Shown here: positions 13,501 to 24,079 of the stretch, in pieces | Numbering within the stretch: the stretch's first letter is position 1 | Layout: each line of letters begins with the position of its first letter | Made by a program: the position numbers and the translations under genes | The notes under the pieces: model-generated | Databases searched by the model: none | What the model saw: the letters and a program-made list of their open reading frames with translations, nothing else | What the model was told of the DNA's origin: nothing | DNA from: Patagioenas fasciata | Taxonomy: Eukaryota; Chordata; Aves; Columbiformes; Columbidae | Assembly (NCBI RefSeq): GCF_037038585.1 | Contig: NC_092523.1 | Location: 48,687,501-48,751,500, forward strand | DNA: 64,000 nucleotides | Direction: 5' to 3'

Positions 13501-16500
13501 TCCCCGCCGCGGGTGGCGGTGCCGCTCCCCCCGGCGCTATGGGTGTCTCGGTGCCCGCAGGTGTCGTTCGAGGGCGAGCCAGGAGCGGACGAAGGTGGGC
13601 TGGGCCGGGAGCTGTTCAGCGTGGCCGCCAGGACCCTCTGCCAGCCCGACACCGGGCCGTTCCACCACCTCGCCTCCGGCCTGCTGTGGTTCCCCAGCCA
13701 GGTAAGCGGGCCCCGCGGCCCTGGCAGGCGGGGAGCCTGCGCCCGGGAAAAAGCAGTCACGGCTTGTTCTCCGTGTGTTTGTTCCTAAGCAGGCCCCGAG
13801 CAGCCAGCACACCTTCTTCCAGATTGGGACGCTATGCGGAATGGCGCTGTACAACGGGTACACGGTGCCCTTCCCCTTCCCCAGGACTCTCTACAAGAAG
13901 CTGCTGGGCCTGGAGCCCGACCTCGGCGACCTGGAGGAGCTGTTGCCAGCCGCAGGCCGGTACGAGCCAGGCAGGCCCCAGATGTTGCTGGGAAGCTATG
14001 GCTGAGGCAGGTCTGCTGACTTGAGGATGCGCACAGAGATCCCCAAGGCCGTATTTGGGGTACCTCTGACAGCTGTATTTGCCATCGCAGAGCTGCTAAA
14101 AGCTACAGATTATCAAGGTTGCCTTTGTCCAGGGCATGAATGTTGCTCTCAGACAGGGGCTTTCATCGCCAAAATAAAAAGCTGACCCCATGGCTTACAA
14201 GGGAACAGATTTCTGGTCCATGCGAGCTAAAGTCCACACTGAATATGTAGTTCAGAACCGCTTTGTGGAAGAACTAAGCACCCAGTTACTAATGTTGAGG
14301 GTTTTTTCTGATTTACTAATTACCAGTTTCCACAGTGATATTACACAAGCACAGTGTTACCATATGCTGCTGTTGTGCCAGATCTGACAATCCACAGTGG
14401 GGTTTCTACAGGCTGGGAAAGGAGATTTCAGGCAGGTATAGCTGGGAGAGCTGCTGCTGCCACCAATATAAAGCTATGCCCCTGAAGCCCAGCGTTCCAC
14501 GCAAGTGCTATAAACAGCCAAGAAGATGAGAACCCCTTTCCTGAAGGCAGCGAGTGCGTTGAAATGCAAAAGAGCCCTTAGTGCTGACTGAAATATCAGG
14601 TTGCTTGCAATACTTTGAGAGGTGCCGCACCCCAAAACAGTTCTCTTGGATCATCCCACTGGTCCACAGTTAATTCCTCACAAGGCTTTGGTCCAAGCCT
14701 ACCACTGAACTTTGTGTAAAGTTATCCCCACAGGGCATGGGGACGGACTTGCCTGAAACCCTTCAAGGCAAAGGCATTTGCCCTCAGCTTGAGGCAGCAG
14801 CAGGACGTAAGTGTACAGATCAGTTTAGGGCCATATATGGAGGTGAATATAGGTGTTCCATATGTATATGCATTTAAAATCTGCTTGTCAAAGGATGGTT
14901 TTCAGTGGAATTTGAAAGTGCTTTGCATGATCATTTGTCCTCTCTCTTTGCCCCTTTGTTTTTCGAAAGGAGCCTTCAGAGAATTTTGGATGAAGAATGT
15001 GATCAAGTCCTTGAGAGCCTGGACATGGACTTCACGGTAAGACATTATTGTGCCATTCAGACATGCCGTGTCCCACTGCAAATGACACAACTTGTCTGTA
15101 AACTCAAACTAAGAGAAGTGCTGTGTCAGGCCTTGCAGAAGGAAAGAATGTTAGATGTAGCACATTTATATCTGTCCTATATAGATATAGCACCCAATGT
15201 TTTAATTTATTTGTGTAGATAATGGAAGAAGGAGGTTCCATGGTTCCTGTTGAACTTAAAGAAAATGGTGCCAACATTCCTGTCACTAAGTATAACAGGT
15301 CAGTTTTATTTTTCTTATCCTGTTGTCTTGAGTGTGTGAAATAGCATATCTACATTCATCCCCATATACTCTTAGAAAACATTGAACATCAGCATTGAGC
15401 CGTTGGTCTTGGTGCAATAGGTTGTATGCTTTCAGTTCTTGCTGTACATGCTGCATATGCTCTAGACATTGAGTGTTTGTGCAAGCAGTCGATAAGAAGG
15501 GGATCCCTGGACTTCCTGGCATCTGCATATACAGAGATGCCTGGCCTTATCAGGGAAATTCCTAACAAATGTATAAAATACCCCTGAAGAATATTTTCAG
15601 GTAAATACAACACCTCTGGGAGCTCCAGCAATAGCTACACCTCTATAAGGTGGTGTTTTGGTTTTTTTTCTGAGCAAAATGTTTCTGGCTTAGTTACATA
15701 TATGGAATGTATCCTGTATATAACAGAGAAGGAGCAATCTGTCAGTATGGTATTGTGTCAATATTAACCTCAGCACAGAGGAGAGAGAAATTCTGTGGCC
15801 TGAGTTACACAGATGATCTGAGGACCCACAGAGGTGCACAAAAATGATGTTTAGGAAGGTTGAAGTACAGCATTTACATTGAGTTGATTGTACAAGTACA
15901 AAGTCACTAAACAAATCCCCATCAAAACCAGAAGATTAAAACTGTACTGATTAGCAGTGCCAATATTTATTTTGATTTCAGGTTAATTCTTGGGCACTCA
16001 GTGGGAGTTTTGCTGAATTTACCACATTTAGGTCTGCTATGCTCCATTTAATAGTGAAGTGTCTGACAGGATCTCATTGGAGGGTTCACATGAAGTACAA
16101 AGAGTATTATAAAAATGAATCCATGTTGGCCAGCATTCTCTTATTTGTGTTGATCCTTCTGTTATTCAGTGAATAATAATTGCCAGTGATGACTTCTCTC
16201 AGTAAAGACTGAGTCTTTATAGTAGAGCAGGTCCTTTGGAATAAAGAAAGAAAGTTCTCTGTATTTCTCCTTTTAAAAAAACACCTATTGCATTGTTTGT
16301 CTGATTCAAATTATCTTTGCAGGAAAGAATTTGTTGACTTGTATGTGAACTATGTGCTCAATAAATCAATACAGAAGCCATTTGAGGACTTCATGCAAGG
16401 GTTTTTAAGAGGCTGCCCAGCTAAGCAGTGGAAGATATTTCTCCCTGCAGAGCTCCAGATTGTTATCCAGGGACACACAGAATTTGACTGGAATCTGCTG

Positions 16501-17698
16501 GAAAAGGTATTGGATACAAGCACATACTTCTGCCATATCTGCTGACCATACAGTTTTTCAGACCTCTTGTTTTGTTGAGTGCATAGGTCATGAACAAAGA
16601 AACAGAAGCTCAAGAGACTTTATTTTTCTTAATTTGTGTCATTACTTTGAGTGTGTTTCAAATCTATATCAGGTACAAGAATAAACAGGATTAAAAATCA
16701 ATTTGTAGCTCAAGGATTGTCATATGAATCTTTGGAAAACAAATGAACAAGCAGATTCCAGAGGTTAAGAGGATTTTAATATCTATGAACAGGATTATGA
16801 AATTTATCAGATAAACTGTTGTGGCTGTATGGGAATAATGAGGATTAACTGGCTTGGTTTATTTTTATCTCTTTGACAGAATGTGAAGTACATACACTAT
16901 AAAGAGTTAGATCAAACCATCAGGAATTTTTGGGCTGTGTTTCATAAACTCCCAGAAGAAAAAAAGAAGATGTTTCTTGGTAATATATCAGGCATTTTAA
17001 ACTTTTCATAGCCCTTTTCTCTACCCCACAACACACATTTTAGATGCTTGCACATGAAAAATATGTTAGTTCTGAACAGCTCTTGACATGCTCCCTCCCC
17101 CCATTTTCTAGTGAAAGCCACAAAGAATTGCACAGACACAGCTCTGAGCCTCCTCCCCTCCCTTGAGGCTTGGCTGAGCACATCTGACTGCCTTGAGCCT
17201 TGCAATTACTTTATGTCTTACTTTTGTGGTTATCAGTTGTTGGTCAGAGGCCTCAACTTGTGTGAGCAGACTATATAAGGAAAAGTAAAAAAGGGCTTAT
17301 AATTATTATGAATCAGCAAGAGACTTTAATATATTCAGGTACAAATTCAACAAAGCAAAATAACTAACTTACAGAAATAGCCATGTTTTATACTAATTTC
17401 CCCTCATGATTTTCATTCTCTGATAACATCTTGTTTTGTTTTCAGTTTACTAACTGCTTTTTGTTTTTCTTTTTTCCCTTCAGCTTTTTTGTCAGGATCT
17501 GATCGAATCCCTGCCTGTGAAATGGAACATTTTAGTTTTTATATTGTAGATCCTCAAGCAGAAAATCCAGATGAGTGCTATTTTTTTGCCAATACTTGCA
17601 GACGTATTTTGTTCCTCCCCAGATACAGCAATAAAAGAATACTCAAGAAAAAGTTGCTCTGTACCATAGAGCATAATGAAAATTTTGGCTTGCGCTAA
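96..17698 (+). CDS. HERC5/HERC6-type small HERC E3 ligase (RCC1-like + HECT), 5' partial
   Basis: Joined coding exons: 96-228, 867-943, 1490-1711, 2479-2570, 3155-3285, 4020-4168, 4487-4563, 4856-4950, 6167-6226, 6788-6890, 7067-7247, 7574-7752, 8894-8992, 10168-10272, 10353-10475, 13561-13701, 13793-13959, 14970-15036, 15219-15298, 16323-16506, 16880-16979, 17484-17698. The frame is open throughout (about 925 residues) and every intron is GT...AG. The N-terminus, about 75 residues by comparison with HERC3, lies before the window. RCC1-like blades are followed by a middle region and a HECT domain whose catalytic Cys (NTC, codon 17597-17599) is 33 residues from the C-terminus, the same spacing as in HERC3. 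In mammals HERC5 and HERC6 are interferon-inducible ligases for ISG15/ubiquitin; that role here is only inference. Synteny beside PYURF/PIGY and HERC3 supports HERC5/6, but I cannot choose between them. PYURF/PIGY lies antisense in intron 10476-13560. Confidence 0.88.
4856..10272 (+). other. Middle (linker) exons of the HERC5/6-type gene
   Basis: Seven exons (4856-4950, 6167-6226, 6788-6890, 7067-7247, 7574-7752, 8894-8992, 10168-10272) join the propeller to the HECT domain. Family landmarks are IFSSEACINGSFL (6167-6226), which matches [13 protein letters not shown] in HERC3, RVYLILP (7067-7247), FYVPE (8894-8992) and YPCIFD (10168-10272). Exon lengths differ from HERC3 only by multiples of three, and 6167-6226 has exactly the HERC3 length of 60 nt. 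I found no counterpart of the 24-nt HERC3 microexon in intron 8993-10167. The remaining introns of this block show no other gene; 4968-5068 is a T/G-rich low-complexity tract. Confidence 0.8.
4968..5068 (+). repeat. T/G-rich low-complexity tract
   Basis: About 100 bp almost entirely of T and G (TTTGGTTGTTTT, TTTTGGTGG, then a T run), in the HERC5/6-type intron just after the donor of exon 4856-4950. Confidence 0.75.
12299..12304 (-). terminator. Candidate poly(A) signal for PYURF-PIGY
   Basis: The plus strand reads TTTATT, which is AATAAA on the minus strand, about 430 nt past the PIGY stop. It lies in AT-rich sequence, with no better hexamer seen between it and the stop codon. Position and orientation fit a 3' UTR ending, but there is no transcript evidence. 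Confidence 0.4.
12734..12964 (-). CDS. PIGY: PIGY, GPI-GlcNAc transferase subunit Y (downstream ORF)
   Basis: A single uninterrupted ORF of 76 residues on the minus strand, ATG 12964-12962 and stop 12736-12734. The body (SLPTLTVLIPLLSLAGLFYS, QGCTSTNSLCFYSLL, IPVYVFFHLWTWMGIKLFRHN at the C-terminus) matches PIGY closely. Two hydrophobic segments, roughly residues 9-28 and 49-68, would span the ER membrane. PIGY is a small subunit of the GPI-N-acetylglucosaminyltransferase complex (with PIGA, PIGC, PIGH, PIGP, PIGQ and DPM2), which catalyses the first step of GPI-anchor synthesis. The mammalian protein is 71 residues long; here its initiator Met position is not Met, and the first in-frame ATG gives a five-residue extension (MAGRG...). 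A GTG four codons upstream is in frame, but I do not take it as the start. Confidence 0.93.
   Translation of the reverse strand: MAGRGLLPSLPTLTVLIPLLSLAGLFYSASVDETFPQGCTSTNSLCFYSLLFPVTIPVYVFFHLWTWMGIKLFRHN
12973..13422 (-). CDS. PYURF: PYURF (PREY), Trm112-like protein; upstream ORF of the PYURF-PIGY transcript
   Basis: Two coding exons on the minus strand: 13422-13286 (ATG at 13422-13420) and 13120-12973 (TGA at 12975-12973). They are joined across a 165-bp GT...AG intron with an AG|G codon split and give 94 residues. The N-terminus (MLRGGTAALLRAA...) is Ala/Arg-rich with few acids, as expected of a mitochondrial presequence. The Trm112-like core follows: RFLVCPLSKRPLRYE, then NELINEELGIAYPIIDGIP and NMIPEAAR, nearly identical to what I recall of the mammalian protein. 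PYURF is reported to stabilise mitochondrial SAM-dependent methyltransferases for coenzyme Q and complex I biogenesis. The same transcript carries PIGY 8 nt downstream. The gene is antisense inside a HERC5/6-type intron, and its start codon is about 140 bp from the HECT exon at 13561. Confidence 0.93.
13010..13990. promoter_or_regulatory. CpG-rich region: PYURF promoter, overlapping two HERC5/6-type HECT exons
   Basis: CpG dinucleotides and GC are abundant from the second PYURF exon through 13990, in sharp contrast to the AT-rich flanks. The PYURF start codon (13422) lies inside, so the promoter most plausibly sits at 13425-13560, just before the plus-strand HECT exon at 13561. The island spans plus-strand exons 13561-13701 and 13793-13959. 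I saw no TATA box. Whether the promoter also fires on the plus strand cannot be told from sequence. Confidence 0.65.
13960..14969 (+). other. Intron of the HERC5/6-type gene, no feature seen
   Basis: Lies between HECT exons 13793-13959 and 14970-15036. If the donor at 13960 is not used, the frame stops shortly after, at about 14005. I recognise no repeat or gene here. Confidence 0.5.
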
Positions 17699-18382
17699 CT
17701 CTTGGTAAGAAGCACTTTAAAGCAAAAGTAGGAAAACAAGTCCTCGTTTCACGTGTTATATTTCTATCTTAATTACTCCAATATACTGGTTTCCACACTG
17801 GCTTATTTTTAATGCACTTTATACACTTGAGTGTGTGTATTCATTGAGATTTTATACAGATTATAAAAATGAGCTTAGACCAGATTGCCCGATTGTTAGA
17901 TTATAAAGTTAGGATTATAAAGTTTACCATGCTTCAAAGAAACAAGCTGATAACCCAGGCTATTTACGTCTATGTGCATCTTCTCTGCCTTGTGCTGGTC
18001 TTGTTTAGTTGGTGAGCTTTCAGCAGCGGGGATTCTGCAATTTGAACATTACTAAGCGTATAGCCAGTACATGCTAAGCATTCATTGTTGCAAGAGGCAG
18101 CTAGGGCAAAGTTTTAATCTGTATTAGTTAAAGATTATTTTGGGGAGTAAGTAATGCTGAGGAGACTTCTTCCTGCAAACTGTGAATTGAAAGAGCAGTC
18201 CGTGCTCACCTGAATATAGCCTTTGACTTATCTGAGAGAAGTTCTTAGGATGAGGATCTGATCATTCTTAGGCTTTATTGAAAGCTGCATTTGTAAAACA
18301 TTAATGGACTTTTTATTATTTAGTGTGATATCACTGTTATATTTGTTGTCCTTCTTTATATCTTCTAAGGACATGTTGGGCA

Positions 18383-18388
18383 ATTAAA
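18383..18388 (+). terminator. Weak candidate poly(A) signal for the HERC5/6-type gene
   Basis: ATTAAA, a common variant hexamer, occurs about 690 nt after the stop codon at 17698. No canonical AATAAA was noticed between them. Other ATTAAA hexamers lie further downstream (near 18675 and 19750), so the real 3' end is uncertain. Confidence 0.25.
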
Positions 18389-20891
18389 TCAAACAAAATT
18401 TTAGGCTTGCAGAACAGCTATGTACATGAGGCTTGCAGGGATGCTGGAATCCTGTTGCCAAAACTGCGTAGCACTGGCAGGATATTGACCATGTCAGGCA
18501 GGACATAAAGGCAGAGGAGGTATTTTTCTGTGTATTTTGCTCTGTGTAAAAACATAGAAAGAAAGAGAGAGAGTGACAACAATCATGAATTTTCAGCAGT
18601 CCTCCTCCTTCCTTTCGTGTGTTAAATGTGTCAGTGGACATACATATGTAATGAAGACTTTTACTGTATTCAATTAAATGATGATTTATTAGATTTCCAC
18701 ACTTGTAGCTGTGTTCTTCCTTTGTTATGCAGCTGCCTATGCATGACGGTGTATCTGTGTTTTCTGTCCTCATTAACATGGGGAAGTTACTCACAAGAGA
18801 AGCCAAAGGCTGATGTAAATGTAGTTCAAATAGATGCATTGCATGGGCTGAACAAGTCAGGGTCTTTCCTATTTGGTGCAGAATATGCTATAGATGAATG
18901 TATAACATTGAAAGCGAGAAGAAGACAGCAGTTCCTACCTCCTGTTCTGTCTTTGTGTTGGGTATCACATGCACACCCTCTTGGATCAGGGAGGCTGCCT
19001 CTTTGAAGTGCCAGTATACGATACAAAGCTTTTTTGAAAGTGACTGTTAGGCTAGTAAAAGTTTTCCAGGAAAGACGTAGGCATTATTTATGAATTTCCA
19101 GCTCGGTTAAAAGGATGTTTTTACATATTGAGGAAAAGAAAGCTTCATTTTAAGTTACAGTATAGTAATTAGTAGATAAAATCTTCAATCACTCACCTCA
19201 AATGCCAGGGCAGTACAGGAAAACAGGGGACACAGCAGTGGTGACAGGCAGGGGGGGACCAGCGCCTCGGAGGATGCCAGCCGCCAGCCAAGGGGGGTGA
19301 GGGAACATGTGACCAGTGCAGAGCCAACTCCCAGACCCCTCACCCACCAGCAGCAGACAGGACACCACAGGGGTGCTGGCATCCTCTGGGAAAGGCACCA
19401 CCTTGCTGCAGGTGTATTTTTATGGAAAGAGGAAAGTGGCAGAAGCCCATGGTGTTGTCCCCATCAAGCCTGAGGGTCCCCATCCCACCCCTGGCTGATG
19501 CTGTCACAGCAGCTCAGCCTGCTGCTCTTCACCAGCCTGCTCCTGGCTGCTTGTTGCCTTTTTAAATATTTTTCTAAGCCTCTGTTAGGGCTTGGAAATC
19601 TGGAGTGATCCATGCTGTGTGAGTGTACAAAAGATGCATTCTGTTTGGACTTTGAAATAACCCATTAGCAATTAAGTGATAATAGGTTTATTGAGAGCCT
19701 GAAGGAATTTCCTTCTTATCATGTACCGTGTAGTGTCACATGGGAGATTAAAGCTCAGAGTAACTCTACAGGCTATTTTTACTTTGTCCTCAAATAAGCC
19801 ATGCTTTTATATATATTTAAAATACCTTTAGAGGGAGCAAGATAGAGTGTTCCTCTGTCATTTTCTAAAATGATTTGAGCACCAAGCTGTGTCTACATTT
19901 TCTCAAGCAGTGCTTGTTATAAAATATGCAGAGGAATACAAGAAGAGTGACCCTTGCACTCAGCTATGAATTTAAAAGGCTTTACATAGGCAGCAAAAGC
20001 ATATTGAACCTGCAGAGAAATTTATTTAGACCACTCATCTGATATGAATGTTACCCATAGAAAAGCACAGGAGCCTGGCAGAGCAGCTGATGCAACCAGC
20101 GTGGATCTGGGGTGACCAGGACATCCTGTCAGCTTGTAAGCCATGAGAAATTAAGGAGGTAGCCTGGTGAAGTGTGTTAGGGGTGAGCTTCATGCTGGAT
20201 TTGCTCCAGAGGGCACCATGCAGAAATACTGCTTCCATGGGAGGCAGCAGGACCTTGCCTTGGCTGACTAATCCCCAGCTGAGCCCCTCTCAGAAGCTCT
20301 TCCCAAACATGGGCAGGACCGAAAAAGAAAAGTAAAAAATGGAAGGGTTCATTGCTTACAGAACAACACAGAGACATCAGAGGCCACATAGAAGGACTTC
20401 TCCTACTGGGGCACAGGCCTGTGGCCAATGCAGGTGGTTTCCCTGTGGTGGCACACTCTGTGGCCAGCTTTACTCCCCTCCTCATGTTCTGTATTGGCGG
20501 AAAGCTCTGAGAACAGCCAGGACTGACCAAGCAAAAGCATCACTACCTCTGCACAGCCTCAGTAAAAGGTGTGGCCTATGAAGGAAGGCAACCAACAGCA
20601 CCTAGTGAAGGACTCTACGGTAAACAGCTGCTGGAAAGGTTCACAGGGCAGGTGAAATAACTTGTATTACCACAGCATTCAGGAGACTTCACCACATGCT
20701 CACCCATGTGGTTCTTGACACTGGACTGTTGTTCAGTTGTTTGGGGGAGGAATGACATGCTTTGGAAATCAGGATGAGCTGCAGATTCTGGCATCTCTGA
20801 ATACCTTTGGACCTGATCTCTGGATGACCTAACCCATCAAGGAAATGGTGAGGTGCATCTTCTTCTAGCACGTCCAACCTCACCACGGGCC

Positions 20892-20962
20892 CTGTGTGAG
20901 CCAGCACAGGCAGGACACAGGAACAACCACAAAACCACGGATGAAATGCGAAGAGTAAATTT
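20892..20962 (+). repeat. 71-bp dispersed repeat, copy 1
   Basis: This segment is about 90% identical, without gaps, to 49169-49239 in the same orientation. I count seven differences, all transitions. Similarity may begin slightly earlier, since CCAACCTCAC precedes both copies. I do not recognise the family; a fragment of an LTR or SINE is possible. Confidence 0.7.
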
Positions 20963-21954
20963 TATTTCTGTTACTTTGCCATTCAGAGGCTCTTACAAAG
21001 GAATCAGCCAAGGTGGAGGCCTCCAGAGGGAGCTGCACACAGTGGAGTGCAGAGACACAAATAGAATGGCATTATTTTGGTGTCTTAATTTAAAATTTTA
21101 TCCATTTATAAAGAAGCAGCCTTGAAAGTTCTCCACAAAGCTGAAATGTAGCCAGTTAGAAACTGGTTTAAGCAAGAGAGTGCTGGCTTCCTCAGACAAA
21201 TTGTAGGCTATATTCTCTCACAGACTTCTTTTTTTTTTTTTTTGAGGTGTGTGTGTACCTTCCCCTCCTTGATTACTCAATCAGAAACAAACAGAGGAAA
21301 CTGATTTTAAAGGGAAAAACTGTCTATTTTGCAAAGGGCTCCAGATGCTGAAATACATAAAACAAAAAACAATGGAAATATTTTTTTCCTCTATGCTTTT
21401 AGTTATTCCGGAAGCTGCTTGTCACACTGGTTAAGTAAAAACTACTACATCACAGGTGTAATGCTACATGAGAGAGTGGCTCTTTTTATGCTAAACATGC
21501 ATGATCCACGCAAATACAGGTGAATTTTTATCCAATACAGGTCACGTTGCATGCTAAGTACACAAACACTGCAAACTGCCAGATATGTAGCATAAGGAAG
21601 ATGAATGCTGCAGGCACTGGACTTGTTTTAGGGACCTCTTCCTCCCACTTGGAGCCCTTGCAAACATCTCTGTGTGTTTTGCTCAAATATTGACTGTCAC
21701 TTTGATGGTCCAAGTGGGATCGAGTTTGTGCATTGCTCTTGTGGTGTGCAGAATCTTTTTCTAATGGATGGCATTAAAATTAGAAAATGAGTACTCAGGA
21801 ATTACATAATCGCTTGCTTATTGGCTTCCTCCCCGCCCCACCCCCCCTGTTTCTCCCAACAGAGATTTATGCTTTGACCAGAAATATTTTCCAAAGGTTG
21901 AAACATTGTATAAAATGTATGAGTTCCTAAACAAACAAGCCTGTCAGCAATTAA

Positions 21955-23284
21955 GTAGTCTGGACATCCATAAATCCATGGGTCCAGATGAGATGCACCC
22001 ACGGGTGCTGAGGGAGCTGACTGAAGTCATTGCTAGACCGCTCTCCATCATCTTTGCCAAGTCTTGGGAAATGGGAGAGGTGCCTGAGGACTGGAGGAAA
22101 GCAAATGTCACTCCACTCTTCAAAAAGGGCAAGAAGGAGGACCCGGGTAATTATAGACCAGCCAGCCTCACCTCCATCCCTGGGAAAGTAATGGAACGGC
22201 TTGTCCTTGGTGCCATCTCAAGGCATATCAAGGATAAGAGAGTCATTAGGGGCAGTCAGCATGGCTTTACTAAGGGTAAGTCATGCTTGACCAACCTCAT
22301 AGCCTTTTATGAGAATGTAACAAGGTGGATGGATGATGGCAGAGCGGTGGATGTGGTCTACCTTGACTTCAGTAAAGCCTTTGACACAGTCCCTCACAGC
22401 ATCCTCACAGCTAAGTTGAGGAGATGTGGTCTAGACAATAGAGTAGTGAGGTGGGTTGCAAACTGGCTTAAGGAGAGAAGCCAGAGAGTGGTAGTCAATG
22501 GTGCGGAGTCTAGCTGGAGGCCAGTATCTAGTGGAGTGCCTCAGGGGTCAGTACTGGGGCCAATATTATTCAATATATTCATTAACGATTTGGACGAGGG
22601 AACTGAGAAAGCAGTGTAGGGGAAAGGGACCTGGGGATCCTGGTGGACAGCAGGATGACCATGAGCCAGCACTGTGCCCTTGTGGTCAGGAAGGCCAATG
22701 GCATCCTGGGGTGTATTACAAGGGGGGTGGTTAGTAGGTTGAGAGAGGTTCTCCTTCCCCTCTGCTCTGCCCTGGTGAGACCCCATCTGGAGTATTTTGT
22801 CCAGTTGTGGGCCCCTCAGTTCAAGAAGGACAGGGAACTGCTGAAGAGAGTCCAGCATAGGGCAACAAAGATGATTAAGGGAGTGGAGCACCTCCCTTAT
22901 GAAGAAAGGCTGAGAGAGCTGTGTCTCTTTAGTTTGGAGGAGACTGAGGGGTGACCTTATTAATAAGTATATAAAAGGTGAGTGCCATGAGGATGGAACC
23001 AGGCTCCTCTCGGTGGCAAACAATGATAGGACAAGGGGTAATGGGATAAAGCTGGATCACAAGAGGTTCCACTTAAATTTGAGAAGAAACTTCTTCTCAG
23101 TGAGGGTGATGGAGCACTGGAACAGGCTGCCCAGGGAGGTTGTGGAGTCTCCTTCCCCGGAGACATTCAAAACCCACCTGGACATGTTCCTGTGTGACCT
23201 CATCTAGGGCGTTCCTGCTCTGGCAGGGGGATTGGACTAGGTGATCTTTCGAGGTCCCTTCCAATCCCTAACATTCTGTGATAC
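21955..23284 (+). mobile_element. CR1-type LINE copy, 5' truncated and internally deleted
   Basis: A frame open to 22619 encodes the N-terminal two thirds of a CR1 reverse transcriptase: [74 protein letters not shown]. Right after this the sequence jumps to the region downstream of the catalytic FADD box, so that box is missing. The remainder, out of frame in places, reads through [22 protein letters not shown] and [15 protein letters not shown], then reaches a CR1 3' end at about 23280 (CCCTTCCAATCCCT, ATTCTGTG). The element may begin upstream of 21955. It cannot make an active polymerase. CR1 is the dominant LINE of birds and other reptiles. Confidence 0.93.
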
Positions 23285-24047
23285 TGTCAGGTGCCTAGAG
23301 GCCAGGTAAAATACAAAATGAGAAAAACGAAAGAGGAAAGGAACTGGCTATTGTTATTAGTGACATTTCATGCTTAACAAAACCAAGAAAATAATTTTAA
23401 GCAGCGGAAAGCTGGCTTTCCCTTGAGATTTTTATTTAGAATAGCTTATATTATAGAATATTTGCATATGCTTAACTTTGCCCATTGATTTCTACTGTCC
23501 TTAGGGCAGCCCCTGATCCGCTCAGCCAGTAAGACTTGCTCAATCTCTGCAGCCACAGCCCGTGGCCGCGGTTTGCTGGTGTCCCCAGCGCTCGGCCGTT
23601 GGCAGCAGCCCCAGCTGGGATGACGTTTCTCATCGGCGGGGCCGCGGGCATGCCGGCTGACCGACCGCAGGGAGCCCTGACCCCGAGCAGTGCCCTGGCT
23701 CCGCGCAAAGGTCGTTCCCCGAGCAGCTCTTCCTGGGGGTGAGGCGGAAACGGCAACACAACGTCCCCGGGGGAGCGCCATCCCCCACGCCCCAGGAACC
23801 AGGCTGCGGGCACCGCCGGATGCCAGCAGGCCGGGAGCCCCGCAGGGCCGGCCAGCTCTCCCCTCACCGCTGCTCCCGCCAGGCAAACGCTCAGCACCAG
23901 GATGCGGTGCCAGGGCTGCCGGGGCGACGCGAGCCCGCGGACAGCGCTGGGCCACCCAGGGGCGAAGCGGAGCGGACCCAACGTCTGACAGAGCGCCCCG
24001 CCACGCGGCCCGCCTAGTTGTGCTCCGGAGCCGGTCCCGCGCTTCCT

Positions 24048-24052
24048 ATTGG
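24048..24052 (-). promoter_or_regulatory. Inverted CCAAT box in the HERC3 promoter
   Basis: The plus strand reads ATTGG in the context CCTATTGGCCGT, which resembles the NF-Y site in its usual inverted form. It lies about 50-90 bp upstream of the probable start of exon 1, a typical distance. Confidence 0.5.
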
Positions 24053-24079
24053 CCGTCCCGAGCCGTCACTCCCACCGGC

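Larger units (their letters stand above)
10353..17698 (+). other. HECT domain exons of the HERC5/6-type gene
   Basis: Eight exons encode the HECT domain. The first (10353-10475) is diverged and 48 nt shorter than its HERC3 counterpart. Exon 13561-13701 carries the N-lobe motif FEGEPGADEGGLGRELF, parallel to [17 protein letters not shown] in HERC3. Exon 13793-13959 carries FFQIGTLCGMALYNG and LYKKLLG. Exons 14970-15036, 15219-15298 and 16323-16506 continue through RKEFVDLYVNYVLNKS and GHTEFDW. Exons 16880-16979 and 17484-17698 give FWAVFHKLPEEKKKMFL, SGSDRIP and the catalytic NTC, ending at TAA 17696-17698. All key positions of an active HECT ligase that I can judge are kept. Exons 13561-13959 are strikingly GC-rich, nearly always G or C at third positions, unlike neighbouring AT-rich exons. 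Confidence 0.87.
17699..21954. other. 3' UTR and spacer between the HERC5/6-type gene and HERC3
   Basis: The first few hundred bases are presumably 3' UTR of the upstream gene. Beyond that no ORF with family similarity, no RNA gene and no clear mobile element was recognised. A more GC-rich patch lies at about 19185-19500. One copy of the 71-bp dispersed repeat described separately lies at 20892-20962. Open frames here (for example 18384-18839 minus and 20177-20530 minus) have no recognisable domain. Confidence 0.5.

Noticed and set aside
13160-14024. Long plus-strand frames across the PYURF promoter region (for example 13440-14024)
   Set aside because: They are out of frame with the HECT exons and arise from GC richness; the HECT frame with its splice sites explains the region better.
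19185-19500. GC-richer patch in the intergenic spacer as a possible exon or small CpG island
   Set aside because: No convincing splice sites or coding similarity, and CpG is not notably dense.
21906-22619. Reverse-transcriptase frame as a possible host gene
   Set aside because: It is clearly CR1 LINE coding sequence, truncated at both ends and lacking the catalytic box, with a CR1 3' end downstream.
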